In this document: in pieces, positions 1 to 8,900 of the stretch | How the letters are laid out: every line of letters starts with the position of its first letter | Position numbering within the stretch: the stretch's first letter is position 1 | Source of the DNA: Sphingomonas ginsengisoli An et al. 2013 | GTDB taxonomy: Bacteria; Pseudomonadota; Alphaproteobacteria; Sphingomonadales; Sphingomonadaceae | Direction of reading: 5' to 3' | DNA length: 64,000 nucleotides | Assembly: GCF_009363895.1 (NCBI RefSeq) | Contig: NZ_CP045434.1 | Span: forward strand, 806,001-870,000 | Notes under the pieces: model-generated | Databases searched by the model: none | What the model saw: the letters and a program-made list of their open reading frames with translations, nothing else | Told to the model about the DNA's origin: nothing | Translations under genes and position numbers: made by a program

Positions 1-9
1 CCAGCGACA

Positions 10-138
10 TTATCCATAGCCGCTGATACATCTCGACGCCAGAGCGTGATCGAGAAACTGCCAGACGCCGAGGATCAATGCCGCGCGTTCAGCCGCGAGC
101 AGGGCGTAACGGTGGCGTGGCGCAGCCACTTCACTCAT
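10..138 (-). CDS. possible 42-aa ORF downstream of dprA
   Basis: I do not recognise this ORF. Its ATG overlaps the dprA stop in an ATGA arrangement, the usual sign of translational coupling, and it runs 42 codons to a TAA near the window edge. The product has a basic start and a hydrophobic middle (AALILGVWQFL). In relatives the gene after dprA is often topA, but this reading frame does not begin like topoisomerase I. It could be a small hypothetical protein, a decayed remnant, or simply chance. Confidence 0.25.
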   Translation of the reverse strand: MSEVAAPRHRYALLAAERAALILGVWQFLDHALASRCISGYG

Positions 139-1241
139 GCCCGCAAGCTCACCTGACCGCCGGCGTGACGGTCGAGCCGCCCCGCGAGATCGAGTTCGAG
201 CAGGATCAGCTGCACCGCGCCGCTCGCCAGGCCGGACAGGCGGACGAGGTCGTCGACCGGCGCCGGTGATGGACCCAGCAGTTCCTCGACCCGCGCACGT
301 TCGGAAGTGTCTGGCTCTTCCGCCGGCGCTTCCGAAGGGTACGCGCGATATTCGAATCGATCGCTGCCCGAGCGCACCCGCCCGGCAACACCGGGCCGAA
401 CCGCCTCGAGCACCTCGGCTGCATTCTGGACCAGCGTCGCACCCTCGCGGATGAGGCCGTTGCAGCCTTGCGCGCGCTGGTCGAGGGGGCTGCCCGGGAC
501 CGCCATCACCTCGCGCCCCATCTCCGCCGCCATTCGCGCGGTGATCAGTGACCCCGAGCGTGGTGCCGCCTCGACCACGACGGTGCCCGCGCTCAACCCC
601 GCGATGATCCGGTTGCGCCGTGGAAAATCGCGCGCCCGTGGCTCGTAGCCCGGCGGGGTCTCGCTCAGCACCAGCCCGACTTCATACATCCGCCGCTGCC
701 GCGCCTCATTCTCGGGCGGGTAGAAGATGTCGATCTCGCCCGCGGCGCAGCCGATCGTCCCGCTATCCATCGCCCCGTCGTGCGCCGCCGCGTCGATCCC
801 GCGGGCGAGGCCCGATACCACAACCACGTCCTCGCGGCCGAGGTCCCAGGCGAGCTGGCGGGCGAAGCGGCTGGCCGCGGCGCTGGCGTTGCGCGCGCCG
901 ACGATCGCGACGAGCGGCCGCTCGAACAAGGCGAAGTTACCCTTAGCGATCAGCAACGGCGGCGCCCCGTCAGTCTCGGCCAGGGCCGGCGGATAGAGCC
1001 CCTCACCGACCGCCAGATAGCGGGCACCAAATTTGGTGACCTGCTCGATCTCGCGTTCGGCGACCGGCGTTGGGCAGATCGCTGGCGCCTTGCCACCGCC
1101 GCGCGCGGCGAGGTCGGGCAGCGCGGCCAGCGCCGCCTCGGCGCTGCCGAAGCGGAGCAGCAATTGGCGATAGGTGACGGGCCCGATGCTGGAGGTCCGG
1201 ATCAGCCGGACTCGGGCGAGGAGGTCCTGGGCTCGGCTCAA
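135..1241 (-). CDS. dprA: DNA-processing protein DprA (Smf)
   Basis: DprA binds incoming single-stranded DNA during natural transformation and loads RecA. The 368-aa product has an N-terminal helical region, then the Rossmann-like DprA core (about residues 75-290). The core contains the GARNAS loop, the VSGLARGID helix, the GSLITARMAAEMGREV stretch and a PGSPLD loop. A short winged-helix tail follows (about 305-365, DDLVRLSGLASGAVQLILLELDLAG-like). Length is normal for the family. The start overlaps the 3' end of plsY by 4 bp, so the two are probably cotranscribed. Presence of the gene does not by itself prove competence. Confidence 0.95.
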   Translation of the reverse strand: MSRAQDLLARVRLIRTSSIGPVTYRQLLLRFGSAEAALAALPDLAARGGGKAPAICPTPVAEREIEQVTKFGARYLAVGEGLYPPALAETDGAPPLLIAKGNFALFERPLVAIVGARNASAAASRFARQLAWDLGREDVVVVSGLARGIDAAAHDGAMDSGTIGCAAGEIDIFYPPENEARQRRMYEVGLVLSETPPGYEPRARDFPRRNRIIAGLSAGTVVVEAAPRSGSLITARMAAEMGREVMAVPGSPLDQRAQGCNGLIREGATLVQNAAEVLEAVRPGVAGRVRSGSDRFEYRAYPSEAPAEEPDTSERARVEELLGPSPAPVDDLVRLSGLASGAVQLILLELDLAGRLDRHAGGQVSLRA

Positions 1242-1837
1242 GGCGAGGCTCGTCCGACGCGGGGTTCGGTCCCCGCGCGCAGCCGAGCAAGATTGTCCTT
1301 ATGTTTCCAGATGACCAGCAGGGCGAAGCCGGTGAGCATCGGCACGAGCTCGCTCCGTCCCAGGACCGCGGCAGTGACCGGCACGCTCGCCGCCGCGCTC
1401 ATTCCCGCGACCGAGCTGATGCGGATCAGCAGGAAGATGGCGATCCACACGATCGCGAAGACCACCGCGGCCGGCCACAAAAGCACGGTCAGCAGGCCGA
1501 CCAGCGTCGCCACACCCTTGCCGCCGCGAAACTTGAGCCAGACCGGATAGAGGTGCCCGATCAGCGCCCCGGCAGCGGCGAAGCGCGCCCCGTCCGGCCA
1601 TAATTGCGCGGCGATCCAGACCGCCAGCGCGCCCTTGGCGGCGTCGAGCAGCAACGTCGCCGCCGCGAGCTTCTTCGATCCGGTGCGCAGGACGTTGGTG
1701 GCGCCGATTCCCCCGGACCCGATGTCGCGAATGTCGCCCTTGCCCGCCGAGCGGGTGAGCAGCCAGCCGAAGGGGATGGCGCCCAGCAGATAGCCGAGCA
1801 GAAAGGCAAGCAGTCCGTCTTGAAGATAGGCGGGCAT
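1238..1837 (-). CDS. plsY: glycerol-3-phosphate acyltransferase PlsY
   Basis: PlsY is an inner-membrane enzyme that transfers the acyl group of acyl-phosphate to glycerol-3-phosphate, the first step of phospholipid synthesis. The 199-aa product has several hydrophobic helices and the three family motifs: GSGGIGATNVLR near residue 40, KFRGGKGVAT in the middle and a WKHKDNLARLRAGTEP-type motif at the end. I chose the ATG giving MPAYLQDG because homologues begin just before the first helix. The longer open frame upstream reads through basic non-homologous codons and would overlap murI. Confidence 0.95.
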   Translation of the reverse strand: MPAYLQDGLLAFLLGYLLGAIPFGWLLTRSAGKGDIRDIGSGGIGATNVLRTGSKKLAAATLLLDAAKGALAVWIAAQLWPDGARFAAAGALIGHLYPVWLKFRGGKGVATLVGLLTVLLWPAAVVFAIVWIAIFLLIRISSVAGMSAAASVPVTAAVLGRSELVPMLTGFALLVIWKHKDNLARLRAGTEPRVGRASP

Positions 1838-1923
1838 GGCGCGGGTGGTAGCACAGCCGGACGGACCCGCAACAAGATCGTCATTGCGTCGCGCGGGCAG
1901 GCCTCGCACATGGACCGGCAGCC

Positions 1924-2709
1924 ATGACCGATCCCGCCGCTCCCATCCTGTTCTTCGATTCCGGCGTCGGCGGACTCTCGGTCCTCGCCGAGGCGCGCCG
2001 CGCACTGCCGCAGGCGCCGATGGTCTATGCCGCCGACAGCGCCGGCTTCCCCTATGGCACCAAGAGCGAGGCCGAGCTCGCCACCCGCGTCCCTGCCTTG
2101 CTCGGCCGGCTGGTCGAACGCTATCGCCCGCGGCTCGTGGTGATCGCCTGCAACACTGCCTCGACCATCGCGCTGGCGCAGGTCCGCGCCGCGCTCGACC
2201 TGCCGGTGGTCGGCACCGTCCCCGCGATCAAGCCGGCCGCCGAGCAGAGCCGCACCCGCGTGATCGGTGTGCTTGGCACCGAGGCCACCGTCCGCCAGCC
2301 CTATGTCGACGATCTGTCCGCCCGCTTTGCCGGTGATTGCGAGGTCATTCGCCACGGCTCGGCGGCGCTCGTCGAACTCTCCGAGGCCAAGCTCGCGGGC
2401 GAGCCGGTCGACCCCGCTGCGGTCGCCGCCGCGGTCGCGCCCCTCGCCGCGCGCTTCGACATGGACGTGGTCGTCCTCGCCTGCACCCATTTCCCGCTGC
2501 TGGCCGAGGAATTGCGCGCGGCCCTTCCCCACGCCGCGCAGGTCGACGGCGCCGCCGGCATCGCCCGCCGGATCGCCTTCCTCACGCAAAGCCAGCCATG
2601 GCCGGTTCAGCCGGGTGACGGCATCGCGGTCTTTACCGGGCCGCCGCCAGCAGAAGCGCTGGCCAAGGCGCTCGGCGGCTTTGGATTAAACACTATCCAT
2701 CAGCTGTGA
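1924..2709 (+). CDS. murI: glutamate racemase
   Basis: MurI interconverts L- and D-glutamate, supplying D-Glu for peptidoglycan. The 261-aa product begins with the family's FFDSGVGGLSVL motif (Asp12/Ser13). Both catalytic cysteines are visible: C76 in ACNTAS and C187 in ACTHFPLL. The PYGTKS loop near residue 45 binds substrate. Length is typical. It is divergent from plsY across an 86-bp gap that should hold both promoters. Confidence 0.96.
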   Translation: MTDPAAPILFFDSGVGGLSVLAEARRALPQAPMVYAADSAGFPYGTKSEAELATRVPALLGRLVERYRPRLVVIACNTASTIALAQVRAALDLPVVGTVPAIKPAAEQSRTRVIGVLGTEATVRQPYVDDLSARFAGDCEVIRHGSAALVELSEAKLAGEPVDPAAVAAAVAPLAARFDMDVVVLACTHFPLLAEELRAALPHAAQVDGAAGIARRIAFLTQSQPWPVQPGDGIAVFTGPPPAEALAKALGGFGLNTIHQL

Positions 2710-2772
2710 CCCGGGTGGCCATGACGCCACTATAGGGTTAAAGGGCCCGGCAACGACGAAGCGAGCGGGATT

Positions 2773-3984
2773 TTGGACTACAACCGGATCTTCCAGGCGG
2801 CGATCGACCGCTTGCACGACGAGGGCCGTTACCGGGTCTTCATCGACATCCTGCGCACGCGCGGCAATTACCCCGACGCGCAATGCTTCGGCGGCAACGG
2901 CCCCAAGCCGATCACGGTGTGGTGCTCGAACGACTATCTCGGCATGGGCCAGCACCCGGTCGTGCTCGAGGCGATGGAGGAAGCGCTCCACGCCGCCGGC
3001 GCCGGCTCGGGCGGCACCCGCAACATCGGCGGCAACACGCACTACCATGTCGAGCTCGAGGCCGAACTCGCCTCGCTCCACGGCAAGGAAGCCGCGCTGC
3101 TGTTCACCAGCGGCTACGTCTCGAACGAGGCGGCGCTGTCGACGCTCGGCAAATTGCTCCCCGGCTGCGTGATCTTCTCGGACGAGCTCAACCACGCCTC
3201 GATGATCGCCGGCATCAAGAATTCGGGCTGCGAGAAGCGCGTCTTCCGCCACAATGACCTCGAGCATCTCGAAGAGCTGCTCGCCGCCGAAGAGGCCGAG
3301 ACGCCCAAGCTGATCGCCTTCGAGAGCGTCTATTCGATGGACGGCGACGTCGCCCCCATCGCCGAGCTGTGCGACCTCGCCGACAAATATGGCGCGATCA
3401 CCTATCTCGACGAGGTCCATGCGGTCGGCATGTACGGCGCCTGCGGCGGCGGCATCTCGGAGCGCGACGGGGTCGCCGACCGGGTCACGATCATCGAGGG
3501 CACGCTCGGCAAGGCCTATGGCGTGATGGGCGGCTACATCGCCGCCGACAAGAATATCGTCGACTGCATCCGCAGTTATGCCCCGGGCTTCATCTTCACC
3601 ACCTCGCTGTCGCCGGTGCTGGTCGCCGGCGCGCTCGCCAGCGTTCGCCACCTCAAGACCTCGGCGATGGAGCGTCAGGCGCAGCAGGACGCCGCGGCGA
3701 TGCTCAAGCGCAAGTTCGCCGAGGCGGGCCTGCCGGTGATGCCGTCGGTCACCCACATCGTGCCGCTGCTGGTCGGCTGCCCGGTCAAGGCCAAGCGGGT
3801 GAGCGACATCCTGCTCCAGGAATACGGCCTCTACGTTCAGCCGATCAATTACCCGACCGTCCCCCGCGGCACCGAGCGGCTGCGCTTCACGCCCGGCCCG
3901 TGGCACGACGAAGCCAAGCAGGACGAACTGGTCAGCGCGCTCAAGGAAATCTGGTCGCGCAACGAGCTCCAGGCCGCGGCTTAA
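2773..3984 (+). CDS. hemA: 5-aminolevulinate synthase
   Basis: ALAS condenses glycine with succinyl-CoA to 5-aminolevulinate, the Shemin route to heme used by Alphaproteobacteria. The 403-aa product matches alpha-oxoamine synthases throughout. It has an N-terminal [21 protein letters not shown] segment, the [11 protein letters not shown] glycine loop near residue 80, DEVHAVG (213-219) for the PLP ring and the Schiff-base lysine K247 in EGTLGKAYG. Translation starts at TTG, chosen because homologues begin with exactly this MDYN segment and no ATG lies nearby. It follows murI by 63 bp and converges on the next gene with 3 bp between stops. Confidence 0.96.
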   Translation: MDYNRIFQAAIDRLHDEGRYRVFIDILRTRGNYPDAQCFGGNGPKPITVWCSNDYLGMGQHPVVLEAMEEALHAAGAGSGGTRNIGGNTHYHVELEAELASLHGKEAALLFTSGYVSNEAALSTLGKLLPGCVIFSDELNHASMIAGIKNSGCEKRVFRHNDLEHLEELLAAEEAETPKLIAFESVYSMDGDVAPIAELCDLADKYGAITYLDEVHAVGMYGACGGGISERDGVADRVTIIEGTLGKAYGVMGGYIAADKNIVDCIRSYAPGFIFTTSLSPVLVAGALASVRHLKTSAMERQAQQDAAAMLKRKFAEAGLPVMPSVTHIVPLLVGCPVKAKRVSDILLQEYGLYVQPINYPTVPRGTERLRFTPGPWHDEAKQDELVSALKEIWSRNELQAAA

Positions 3985-3987
3985 GGC

Positions 3988-4422
3988 CTACCCGCCGAAC
4001 GTCACCACCAACAGGGCCACCGCCAGCGTCACCGACAGCGGCACCCGCAGTTTCATCCACCACGGCGGCGCCAGCCCGAGACGCTGCAATCGCCAGTCGA
4101 CCAGCAGGCTGACAAGGATCAGCCCGGCCGTCGCCGTCCCGGCGTCGAGCGCACTGAGGCTCAGCAGCATCGCCCAAGCCGCCAGCGACGGCACCACGCT
4201 GGCTAGCAGCAGCCACCAGCTCGGCCGCTGGACCCAGCTCGCGAAACTCCACCATGTCCCGCCGAGGAAGCTGGCGATCAGCGCGGCGTAAAGCAGCGTC
4301 GCCTCGCGCGCGATCAGGCCGAAGTGGCCGAGGTTGAAGCACACCGCGGCCGCGCCGGCGAGCGGCGGGATCAGCCCGGCGAGCCCGAGCACCAGCGGCG
4401 CGGTGGGGATGCGGTTTTCCAT
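3988..4422 (-). CDS. DUF3429 family membrane protein
   Basis: This is a 144-aa integral membrane protein with about five hydrophobic helices. It carries the DUF3429 hallmark GLIPP near the N-terminus and YAALIASFLGGTWWSFA in the middle. The family has no established function. It converges with hemA and is divergent from rpiB across 45 bp. Membrane localisation is clear from sequence; nothing indicates a substrate. Confidence 0.85.
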   Translation of the reverse strand: MENRIPTAPLVLGLAGLIPPLAGAAAVCFNLGHFGLIAREATLLYAALIASFLGGTWWSFASWVQRPSWWLLLASVVPSLAAWAMLLSLSALDAGTATAGLILVSLLVDWRLQRLGLAPPWWMKLRVPLSVTLAVALLVVTFGG

Positions 4423-4467
4423 GCCCGCGACGGTGGCATTTCGCGGCTGCGAAGGCTAGATGAGCGC

Positions 4468-4914
4468 ATGCGCATCGCTCTTGCCGCCGACCATGCCGGC
4501 TACCTCCTCAAAGACGAACTCGCGACGTGGCTGCGCGAGGCTGGCCACGACGTCCTCGACCTCGGCACTAACGGTCCCGAAAGCGTCGACTACCCTCGCT
4601 ACGGCGCCATGCTCGCCGAGGCGCTGGCCGACGGCCGGGCCGAGCGCGGGATCGCGGTGTGCGGGTCGGGCATCGGCATCGCCATCGCCGCCAACCGCAA
4701 TCCCGCCTGCCGCTGCGCGCAGGTCGCCGAGCCGCTCTCGGCGCGCCTCGCCCGCAGCCACAACGACGCCAACGCGATCGCCTTGGGCGCCCGCCTGATC
4801 GGCCCCGAGATGGCCCGCGCCATCGTCGAGGCGTTCCTCTCCTCCGATTTCGCCGGCGGTCGCCACGAGCACCGCGTCGACATGCTTTCACCCCAGCCCG
4901 AGGGAGCCCGCTAG
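4468..4914 (+). CDS. rpiB: ribose-5-phosphate isomerase B
   Basis: RpiB interconverts ribose-5-phosphate and ribulose-5-phosphate in the pentose phosphate pathway. The 148-aa product has the LacAB/RpiB fold signatures: AADHAGY at 7-12 with His10-type ligands, the catalytic C65 in VCGSGIGIAIAANR, and RSHNDANAIALGAR with H98. I chose the ATG giving MRIALAADHAG; the upstream open frame overlaps the divergent DUF3429 gene and is not homologous. Its stop codon directly abuts the glyA ATG, so the two are almost certainly cotranscribed. Confidence 0.95.
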   Translation: MRIALAADHAGYLLKDELATWLREAGHDVLDLGTNGPESVDYPRYGAMLAEALADGRAERGIAVCGSGIGIAIAANRNPACRCAQVAEPLSARLARSHNDANAIALGARLIGPEMARAIVEAFLSSDFAGGRHEHRVDMLSPQPEGAR

Positions 4915-6222
4915 ATGGCCACCGCCGCCAATCTGAACGATGTCCAGCCGCAGGGTTTCTTCACCCGCGACCTTGCCGACGCCGACCCCGCCGTCGCCGC
5001 CGGCATCAAGGCCGAACTGACCCGCGAGCAGACGCAGATCGAACTGATCGCCTCCGAGAACATCGTCTCGAAAGCGGTGCTCGAGGCGCAGGGATCGGTC
5101 CTCACCAACAAATATGCGGAGGGTTATCCGGGTCGCCGTTATTATCAGGGCTGCGCACCGTCCGACACGGTCGAGACGCTGGCGATCGAGCGCGCCAAGC
5201 AGTTGTTCGGCTGCGGCTTCGCCAACGTCCAGCCGCATTCGGGCGCGCAGGCCAATGGCGCGGTGTTCCTCGCCCTTCTCCAGCCCGGCGACACCATCCT
5301 CGGGATGAGCCTCGCCGCCGGCGGCCACCTCACCCACGGCGCCCCGCCGGCCCAGTCGGGCAAGTGGTTCAACGCGGTCCAGTACGGCGTCCGCGCCGAC
5401 GATCATCTGGTCGATTTCGACGAGGTCCAGCGCCTCGCCGACGAGCATCAGCCCAAGCTCATCATCGCCGGCGGCTCGGCCTATCCGCGCCACCTCGACT
5501 TCGCCCGCTTCCGTGCAATTGCCGACTCGTGCGGCGCTTACCTGATGGTCGACATGGCGCACTTCGCCGGACTGGTTGCGGCGGGTGAGCATCCGTCGCC
5601 CTTCGGCCACGCCCACGTCGTCACCACCACCACCCACAAGACGCTGCGTGGGCCGCGCGGCGGCCTGGTGCTGACCGACGACGAGGCCATCGCCAAGAAG
5701 ATCAACTCGGCGGTCTTCCCGGGCCTGCAGGGCGGCCCGTTAATGCACGTCATCGCCGCCAAGGCGGTGGCGTTCGGCGAGGCGCTCCAGCCCGATTTCA
5801 AGACCTATGCGCAGGCCGTGATCCGCAATGCGCAGGCGATGGCCGCGCGCCTCAAGGAACGCGGCGCCGACCTCGTCGCCGGGGGCACCGACACCCACCT
5901 CGCGCTGGTCGATCTCCGCCCGCTCGCAATCACCGGCAAGGACGCCGACGAGAGCCTCGAGCGCGCCGGAATCACCTGCAACAAGAACGGCATCCCGTTC
6001 GACCCGCTCCCGCCCTTGAAGACCAGCGGCATCCGCGTCGGCTCACCTGCCGGCACCACCCGCGGCTTCGGCGAGGCCGAGTTCCGCGAGATCGCCGACA
6101 TGGTCGCCGACGTCCTCGACGGGCTCAAGGCCAACGGGCTCGAGGGCAATGGCGCGGTCGAGGCGGCGGTCAACGCCCGCGTCCGCGCGCTTTGCGCCCG
6201 CTTCCCCATCTACCAGGGCTGA
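4915..6222 (+). CDS. glyA: serine hydroxymethyltransferase
   Basis: GlyA is a PLP enzyme converting serine plus tetrahydrofolate to glycine plus 5,10-methylene-THF. In this organism its glycine can also feed HemA. The 435-aa product has [10 protein letters not shown] near residue 45, [16 protein letters not shown] (65-80), VDMAHFAGL for the PLP pyridine and the Schiff-base K242 in [14 protein letters not shown]. Length is normal for bacterial SHMT. It starts one base after the rpiB stop and is followed after 3 bp by nrdR, forming a tight rpiB-glyA-nrdR-trmJ run. Confidence 0.97.
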   Translation: MATAANLNDVQPQGFFTRDLADADPAVAAGIKAELTREQTQIELIASENIVSKAVLEAQGSVLTNKYAEGYPGRRYYQGCAPSDTVETLAIERAKQLFGCGFANVQPHSGAQANGAVFLALLQPGDTILGMSLAAGGHLTHGAPPAQSGKWFNAVQYGVRADDHLVDFDEVQRLADEHQPKLIIAGGSAYPRHLDFARFRAIADSCGAYLMVDMAHFAGLVAAGEHPSPFGHAHVVTTTTHKTLRGPRGGLVLTDDEAIAKKINSAVFPGLQGGPLMHVIAAKAVAFGEALQPDFKTYAQAVIRNAQAMAARLKERGADLVAGGTDTHLALVDLRPLAITGKDADESLERAGITCNKNGIPFDPLPPLKTSGIRVGSPAGTTRGFGEAEFREIADMVADVLDGLKANGLEGNGAVEAAVNARVRALCARFPIYQG

Positions 6223-6225
6223 TCC

Positions 6226-6717
6226 TTGCGCTGTCCATTTTGCGGCCATGAAGACAGCCAGGTGAAGGACAGCCGCTCGTCGGAAGACGGGGCGGCGATC
6301 CGGCGCCGGCGCCAGTGCGAAGGCTGCGGCGCGCGCTTCACCACCTTCGAGCGGATTCAGCTGCGCGACCTGACGGTGATCAAGAAGAACGGCCAGCGCG
6401 AGCCGTTCGACCGGAGCAAGCTCGCCCGCGCGATCGGCTTCGCCTGCCGCAAGCGCGACATCGCCCCCGAGCGGATCGAGCGGCTCGTCAGCGGCATCCA
6501 GCGCCAGCTCGAGACCCGCGGCGACGAGGTGCGCGCCGAGGAGATTGGCGAGGCGGTGATGAACGGCCTCAAGGCCCTCGACCACATCGCCTACATCCGC
6601 TTCGCCAGCATCTACAAAGACTTCAGCGAAGCCAGCGACTTCGCCGAGATCGCCGGCGAGGTCGGCGAGGAGCCCGACACCCCGCCCCCGCCCAAGCCCG
6701 TCGACAAGCTGCTGTGA
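6226..6717 (+). CDS. nrdR: transcriptional repressor NrdR
   Basis: NrdR represses ribonucleotide reductase genes in response to nucleotide binding. The 163-aa product starts with a zinc ribbon (CPFC at 3-6 and CEGC at 31-34), followed by a winged region and an ATP-cone domain (about 49-139) beginning [17 protein letters not shown]. The start is a TTG, required because the zinc-ribbon MRCPFC must be the N-terminus. It lies 3 bp after glyA and its stop overlaps the GTG start of trmJ. The acidic, proline-rich tail after residue 140 is variable in the family. Confidence 0.96.
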   Translation: MRCPFCGHEDSQVKDSRSSEDGAAIRRRRQCEGCGARFTTFERIQLRDLTVIKKNGQREPFDRSKLARAIGFACRKRDIAPERIERLVSGIQRQLETRGDEVRAEEIGEAVMNGLKALDHIAYIRFASIYKDFSEASDFAEIAGEVGEEPDTPPPPKPVDKLL

Positions 6718-7433
6718 GCGAAGCCCCCATCGTCGTTCTCGTCCGCCCCCAGCTTGGCGAGAACATCGGCAAGGCCGCCCGCGCCATGCTCAATTTCGGG
6801 CTGACCGAGTTGCGGCTGGTCGCTCCGCGCGACGGCTGGCCCAACCCGTCCGCCGGGCCCGCCGCCAGCGGCGCGGACGTCGTGCTCGAGCAGGCCAGGG
6901 TCTTCGCGACCACCGCCGAGGCGATCGCCGATTGCTCAACCGTCTTCGCGTCGACCGTGCGGCGGCGCGAGTTGGTGACCCCGGTGGTCGGGCCCGAGGA
7001 GATGGCCCGGACCATCCACGCCGAAGCAGGCCGCAGCGCGATCCTGTTCGGGCCCGAGCGCTCGGGGCTCGAGACCGAAGACGTCGCGCTTGCCGATGCG
7101 ATCGTCACCATCCCGATCAATCCCAAGTTCGGCAGCATCAACCTCGCCCAGGCCGTGATCCTGCTTGCCTACGAATGGTCGCGGGGCGAGGCGCTGGCCC
7201 AGCCGACAATACGCGAGCGCGAGCCGGTCGCGCCGCACGCCGAACTCGACGGTTTCCTCGAGCAGCTCGAGCAGTCGCTCGACCGCGCGGGCTACTTCAA
7301 GCCACCCGAGCGCATCCAGGTGACCAGGAACAACCTGCGCACCATCTTCACCAAGGCCCGCTGGAGCACGCGCGAAATCCGCGCGATCCGCGGGGTGATC
7401 CGCATTCTCGCCGAGCCACGCCGACCCAGTTGA
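6714..7433 (+). CDS. trmJ: tRNA/rRNA 2'-O-methyltransferase, TrmJ-type
   Basis: This SPOUT-class methyltransferase resembles TrmJ, which methylates the 2'-OH of tRNA residue 32. The 239-aa product has the opening [39 protein letters not shown] for the knot, and [23 protein letters not shown], the motif-3 SAM loop. The GTG start overlaps the nrdR stop by 4 bp, and this choice places the first beta-strand at the N-terminus as in homologues. The target could also be rRNA; sequence alone cannot separate these. Confidence 0.92.
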   Translation: MSEAPIVVLVRPQLGENIGKAARAMLNFGLTELRLVAPRDGWPNPSAGPAASGADVVLEQARVFATTAEAIADCSTVFASTVRRRELVTPVVGPEEMARTIHAEAGRSAILFGPERSGLETEDVALADAIVTIPINPKFGSINLAQAVILLAYEWSRGEALAQPTIREREPVAPHAELDGFLEQLEQSLDRAGYFKPPERIQVTRNNLRTIFTKARWSTREIRAIRGVIRILAEPRRPS

Positions 7434-7498
7434 CGTTCTTAACCTGTTGATCCACGTTGCTTTTGCCGGGGCGTCCCGGCGCCAAGGGGAATTTCGCC

Positions 7499-7744
7499 AT
7501 GTTGCTTTTGCTTGCTGCCGCCACGCTGTTCGGAGCCGACCCGGCCGCCACTCCGGCAGCGACGCCCGCCCCCGCGCCTGCCCGCGCGGCCCCGCCCAAG
7601 AAAATCTGTCGGACCTACGAGGTCACTGGCTCGCGCATGGGCAAAGACCGGATTTGTAAGACCGAAGCCGAATGGCAGGATGAAGACCTCGTCCGCAGCC
7701 ACGAAGTCGAGGAAGCGCAGCGGATCGCCGCCAGCCAGCGCTAA
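7499..7744 (+). CDS. small exported hypothetical protein, 81 aa
   Basis: This is a small protein with a hydrophobic start (LLLLAAATLFGAD) consistent with a signal peptide. A Pro/Ala-rich linker follows, then a compact C-terminal motif KICRTYEVTGSRMGKDRICKT with two cysteines, then an acidic helix. I chose the ATG preceded by AAGGGGA at a good distance rather than the ATG 42 bp upstream. The Cys/TGSRM motif recurs in small periplasmic sphingomonad proteins, from memory, but no function is known to me. It converges on the chorismate mutase gene with 4 bp between stops. Confidence 0.75.
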   Translation: MLLLLAAATLFGADPAATPAATPAPAPARAAPPKKICRTYEVTGSRMGKDRICKTEAEWQDEDLVRSHEVEEAQRIAASQR

Positions 7745-7748
7745 AGGC

Positions 7749-8057
7749 TCAGCCGCGCGTGCGGTCGTATTCGTCGAATTCGTGCGCGATCGAGGTCTCG
7801 ATCAGATCTTCGTAGAGCCGGCTCATCAGCGCACGGTCGATCCCGGCGGCCTCGGCCGAGGCGTCGACCTTGGCCTTGACGTCGGCCTTGCGCCATTCGT
7901 CGCGCACCGCCGCGCGGTCGGGCTTGATCCGCGCCGCGGCGTCCATGTAGCCGAAGCGGCGGGCGATTAGCGCAACGATCTGGCGGTCGACCTCGTCGAC
8001 CCCTTGGCGAACCTCGGCCATGGTGGTGCAGTCGGTGGGGGCGCGGACGTCGGTCAT
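7749..8057 (-). CDS. stand-alone chorismate mutase, AroQ class
   Basis: This is a 102-aa all-helical protein of the AroQ chorismate mutase type, which converts chorismate to prephenate for Phe/Tyr synthesis. The first helix reads VRQGVDEVDRQIVALIARRFGYMDAAARIK, which supplies the conserved Arg, and later helices carry VRDEWRKADV and the closing RLYEDLIETSIAHE segment. The size fits a monofunctional enzyme. PchB-type isochorismate-pyruvate lyases share this fold, but no siderophore genes are near, so mutase activity is the better reading. I used the ATG giving MTDVRAP, divergent from rpsD. Confidence 0.85.
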   Translation of the reverse strand: MTDVRAPTDCTTMAEVRQGVDEVDRQIVALIARRFGYMDAAARIKPDRAAVRDEWRKADVKAKVDASAEAAGIDRALMSRLYEDLIETSIAHEFDEYDRTRG

Positions 8058-8223
8058 GGCGCCGCCCTGTGGCCGCCAACCTTGACCCGCGCAACCCTTT
8101 GCGGCTACGGGCCGCGCTCGCAATTGGCTCCGCACGCCCGGTGAAGCGGATGCCCTGCGCCATCTCAAGGTGGGTCGCAGCGCGGTTCCGGGCACATGTA
8201 CGTAACGCAATTGAGGAACTGAC

Positions 8224-8838
8224 ATGTCGAAGCGCACCAGCGCCAAGTATAAGCTCGACCGCCGCATGGGCGAAAACGTCTTCGGACGGCCCAAGAGCCC
8301 GGTCAACCGCCGCGAATATGGCCCCGGCCAGCACGGCCAGCGCCGCAAGAGCAAGATGTCCGACTTCGGCATCCAGCTGCGCGCCAAGCAGAAGCTCAAG
8401 GGCTATTACGGCGACGTCACCGAGAAGCAGTTCAAGCAGACCTTCCAGCAGGCCAGCCGCATGAAGGGCGACGCCAGCCAGAACCTCATCGGCCTGCTCG
8501 AGCGTCGGCTCGACATGATCGTCTACCGCGCCAAGTTCGCGCCGACGATCTGGGCCGCGCGTCAGCTGGTCAGCCACGGCCACATCCGCGTCAACGGCAT
8601 CAAGTGCAACATCGCCTCGCGTCGCTGCGACGTGAACGATGTCATCGAGCTGGGCCCCAAGGCGCAGGAGATGGCGCTGGTCCTCGAGGCGCAGAGCTTG
8701 GCCGAGCGCGAGATCCCCGACTACGTCGTCGCCGACGGCAACACCAAGGTGACCTACACCCGCGTGCCGAAGCTCGACGAGGTGCCCTATCCGGTCCGGA
8801 TGGAGCCGAACCTCGTGGTCGAATTCTACTCGCGCTGA
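8224..8838 (+). CDS. rpsD: 30S ribosomal protein S4
   Basis: S4 nucleates 30S assembly by binding 16S rRNA and can also act in autoregulation and antitermination. The 204-aa product has the N-terminal [17 protein letters not shown] segment, the [13 protein letters not shown] loop and the S4 RNA-binding domain (about 93-155) with [31 protein letters not shown]. The ATG is preceded by a GAGGA ribosome-binding site. It stands alone here rather than in the alpha operon, as in other alphaproteobacteria, and ends in a strong terminator. Confidence 0.98.
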   Translation: MSKRTSAKYKLDRRMGENVFGRPKSPVNRREYGPGQHGQRRKSKMSDFGIQLRAKQKLKGYYGDVTEKQFKQTFQQASRMKGDASQNLIGLLERRLDMIVYRAKFAPTIWAARQLVSHGHIRVNGIKCNIASRRCDVNDVIELGPKAQEMALVLEAQSLAEREIPDYVVADGNTKVTYTRVPKLDEVPYPVRMEPNLVVEFYSR

Positions 8839-8858
8839 TCGGCGCGCCACGGCCAATC

Positions 8859-8896
8859 AAAAAGGGGGCGGTGCCACGCGGCACCGCCCCCTTTTT
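8859..8896. terminator. bidirectional intrinsic terminator (rpsD / S9 peptidase)
   Basis: A perfect 12-bp stem (GGGGGCGGTGCC at 8864-8875 and its complement at 8880-8891) encloses the loop ACGC. It is flanked by five A on the left and five T on the right. It therefore terminates rpsD on the plus strand and the convergent peptidase gene on the minus strand. Confidence 0.93.
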
Positions 8897-8900
8897 CGTG

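Noticed and set aside
2686-3906. Long minus-strand ORF over hemA
   Set aside because: It is the mirror of a high-GC coding region; hemA on the plus strand has full family motifs.
4423-4914. Glycine or other riboswitch before rpiB-glyA
   Set aside because: The gap is only 45 bp before rpiB and glyA starts at the rpiB stop, leaving no room for a known riboswitch fold.
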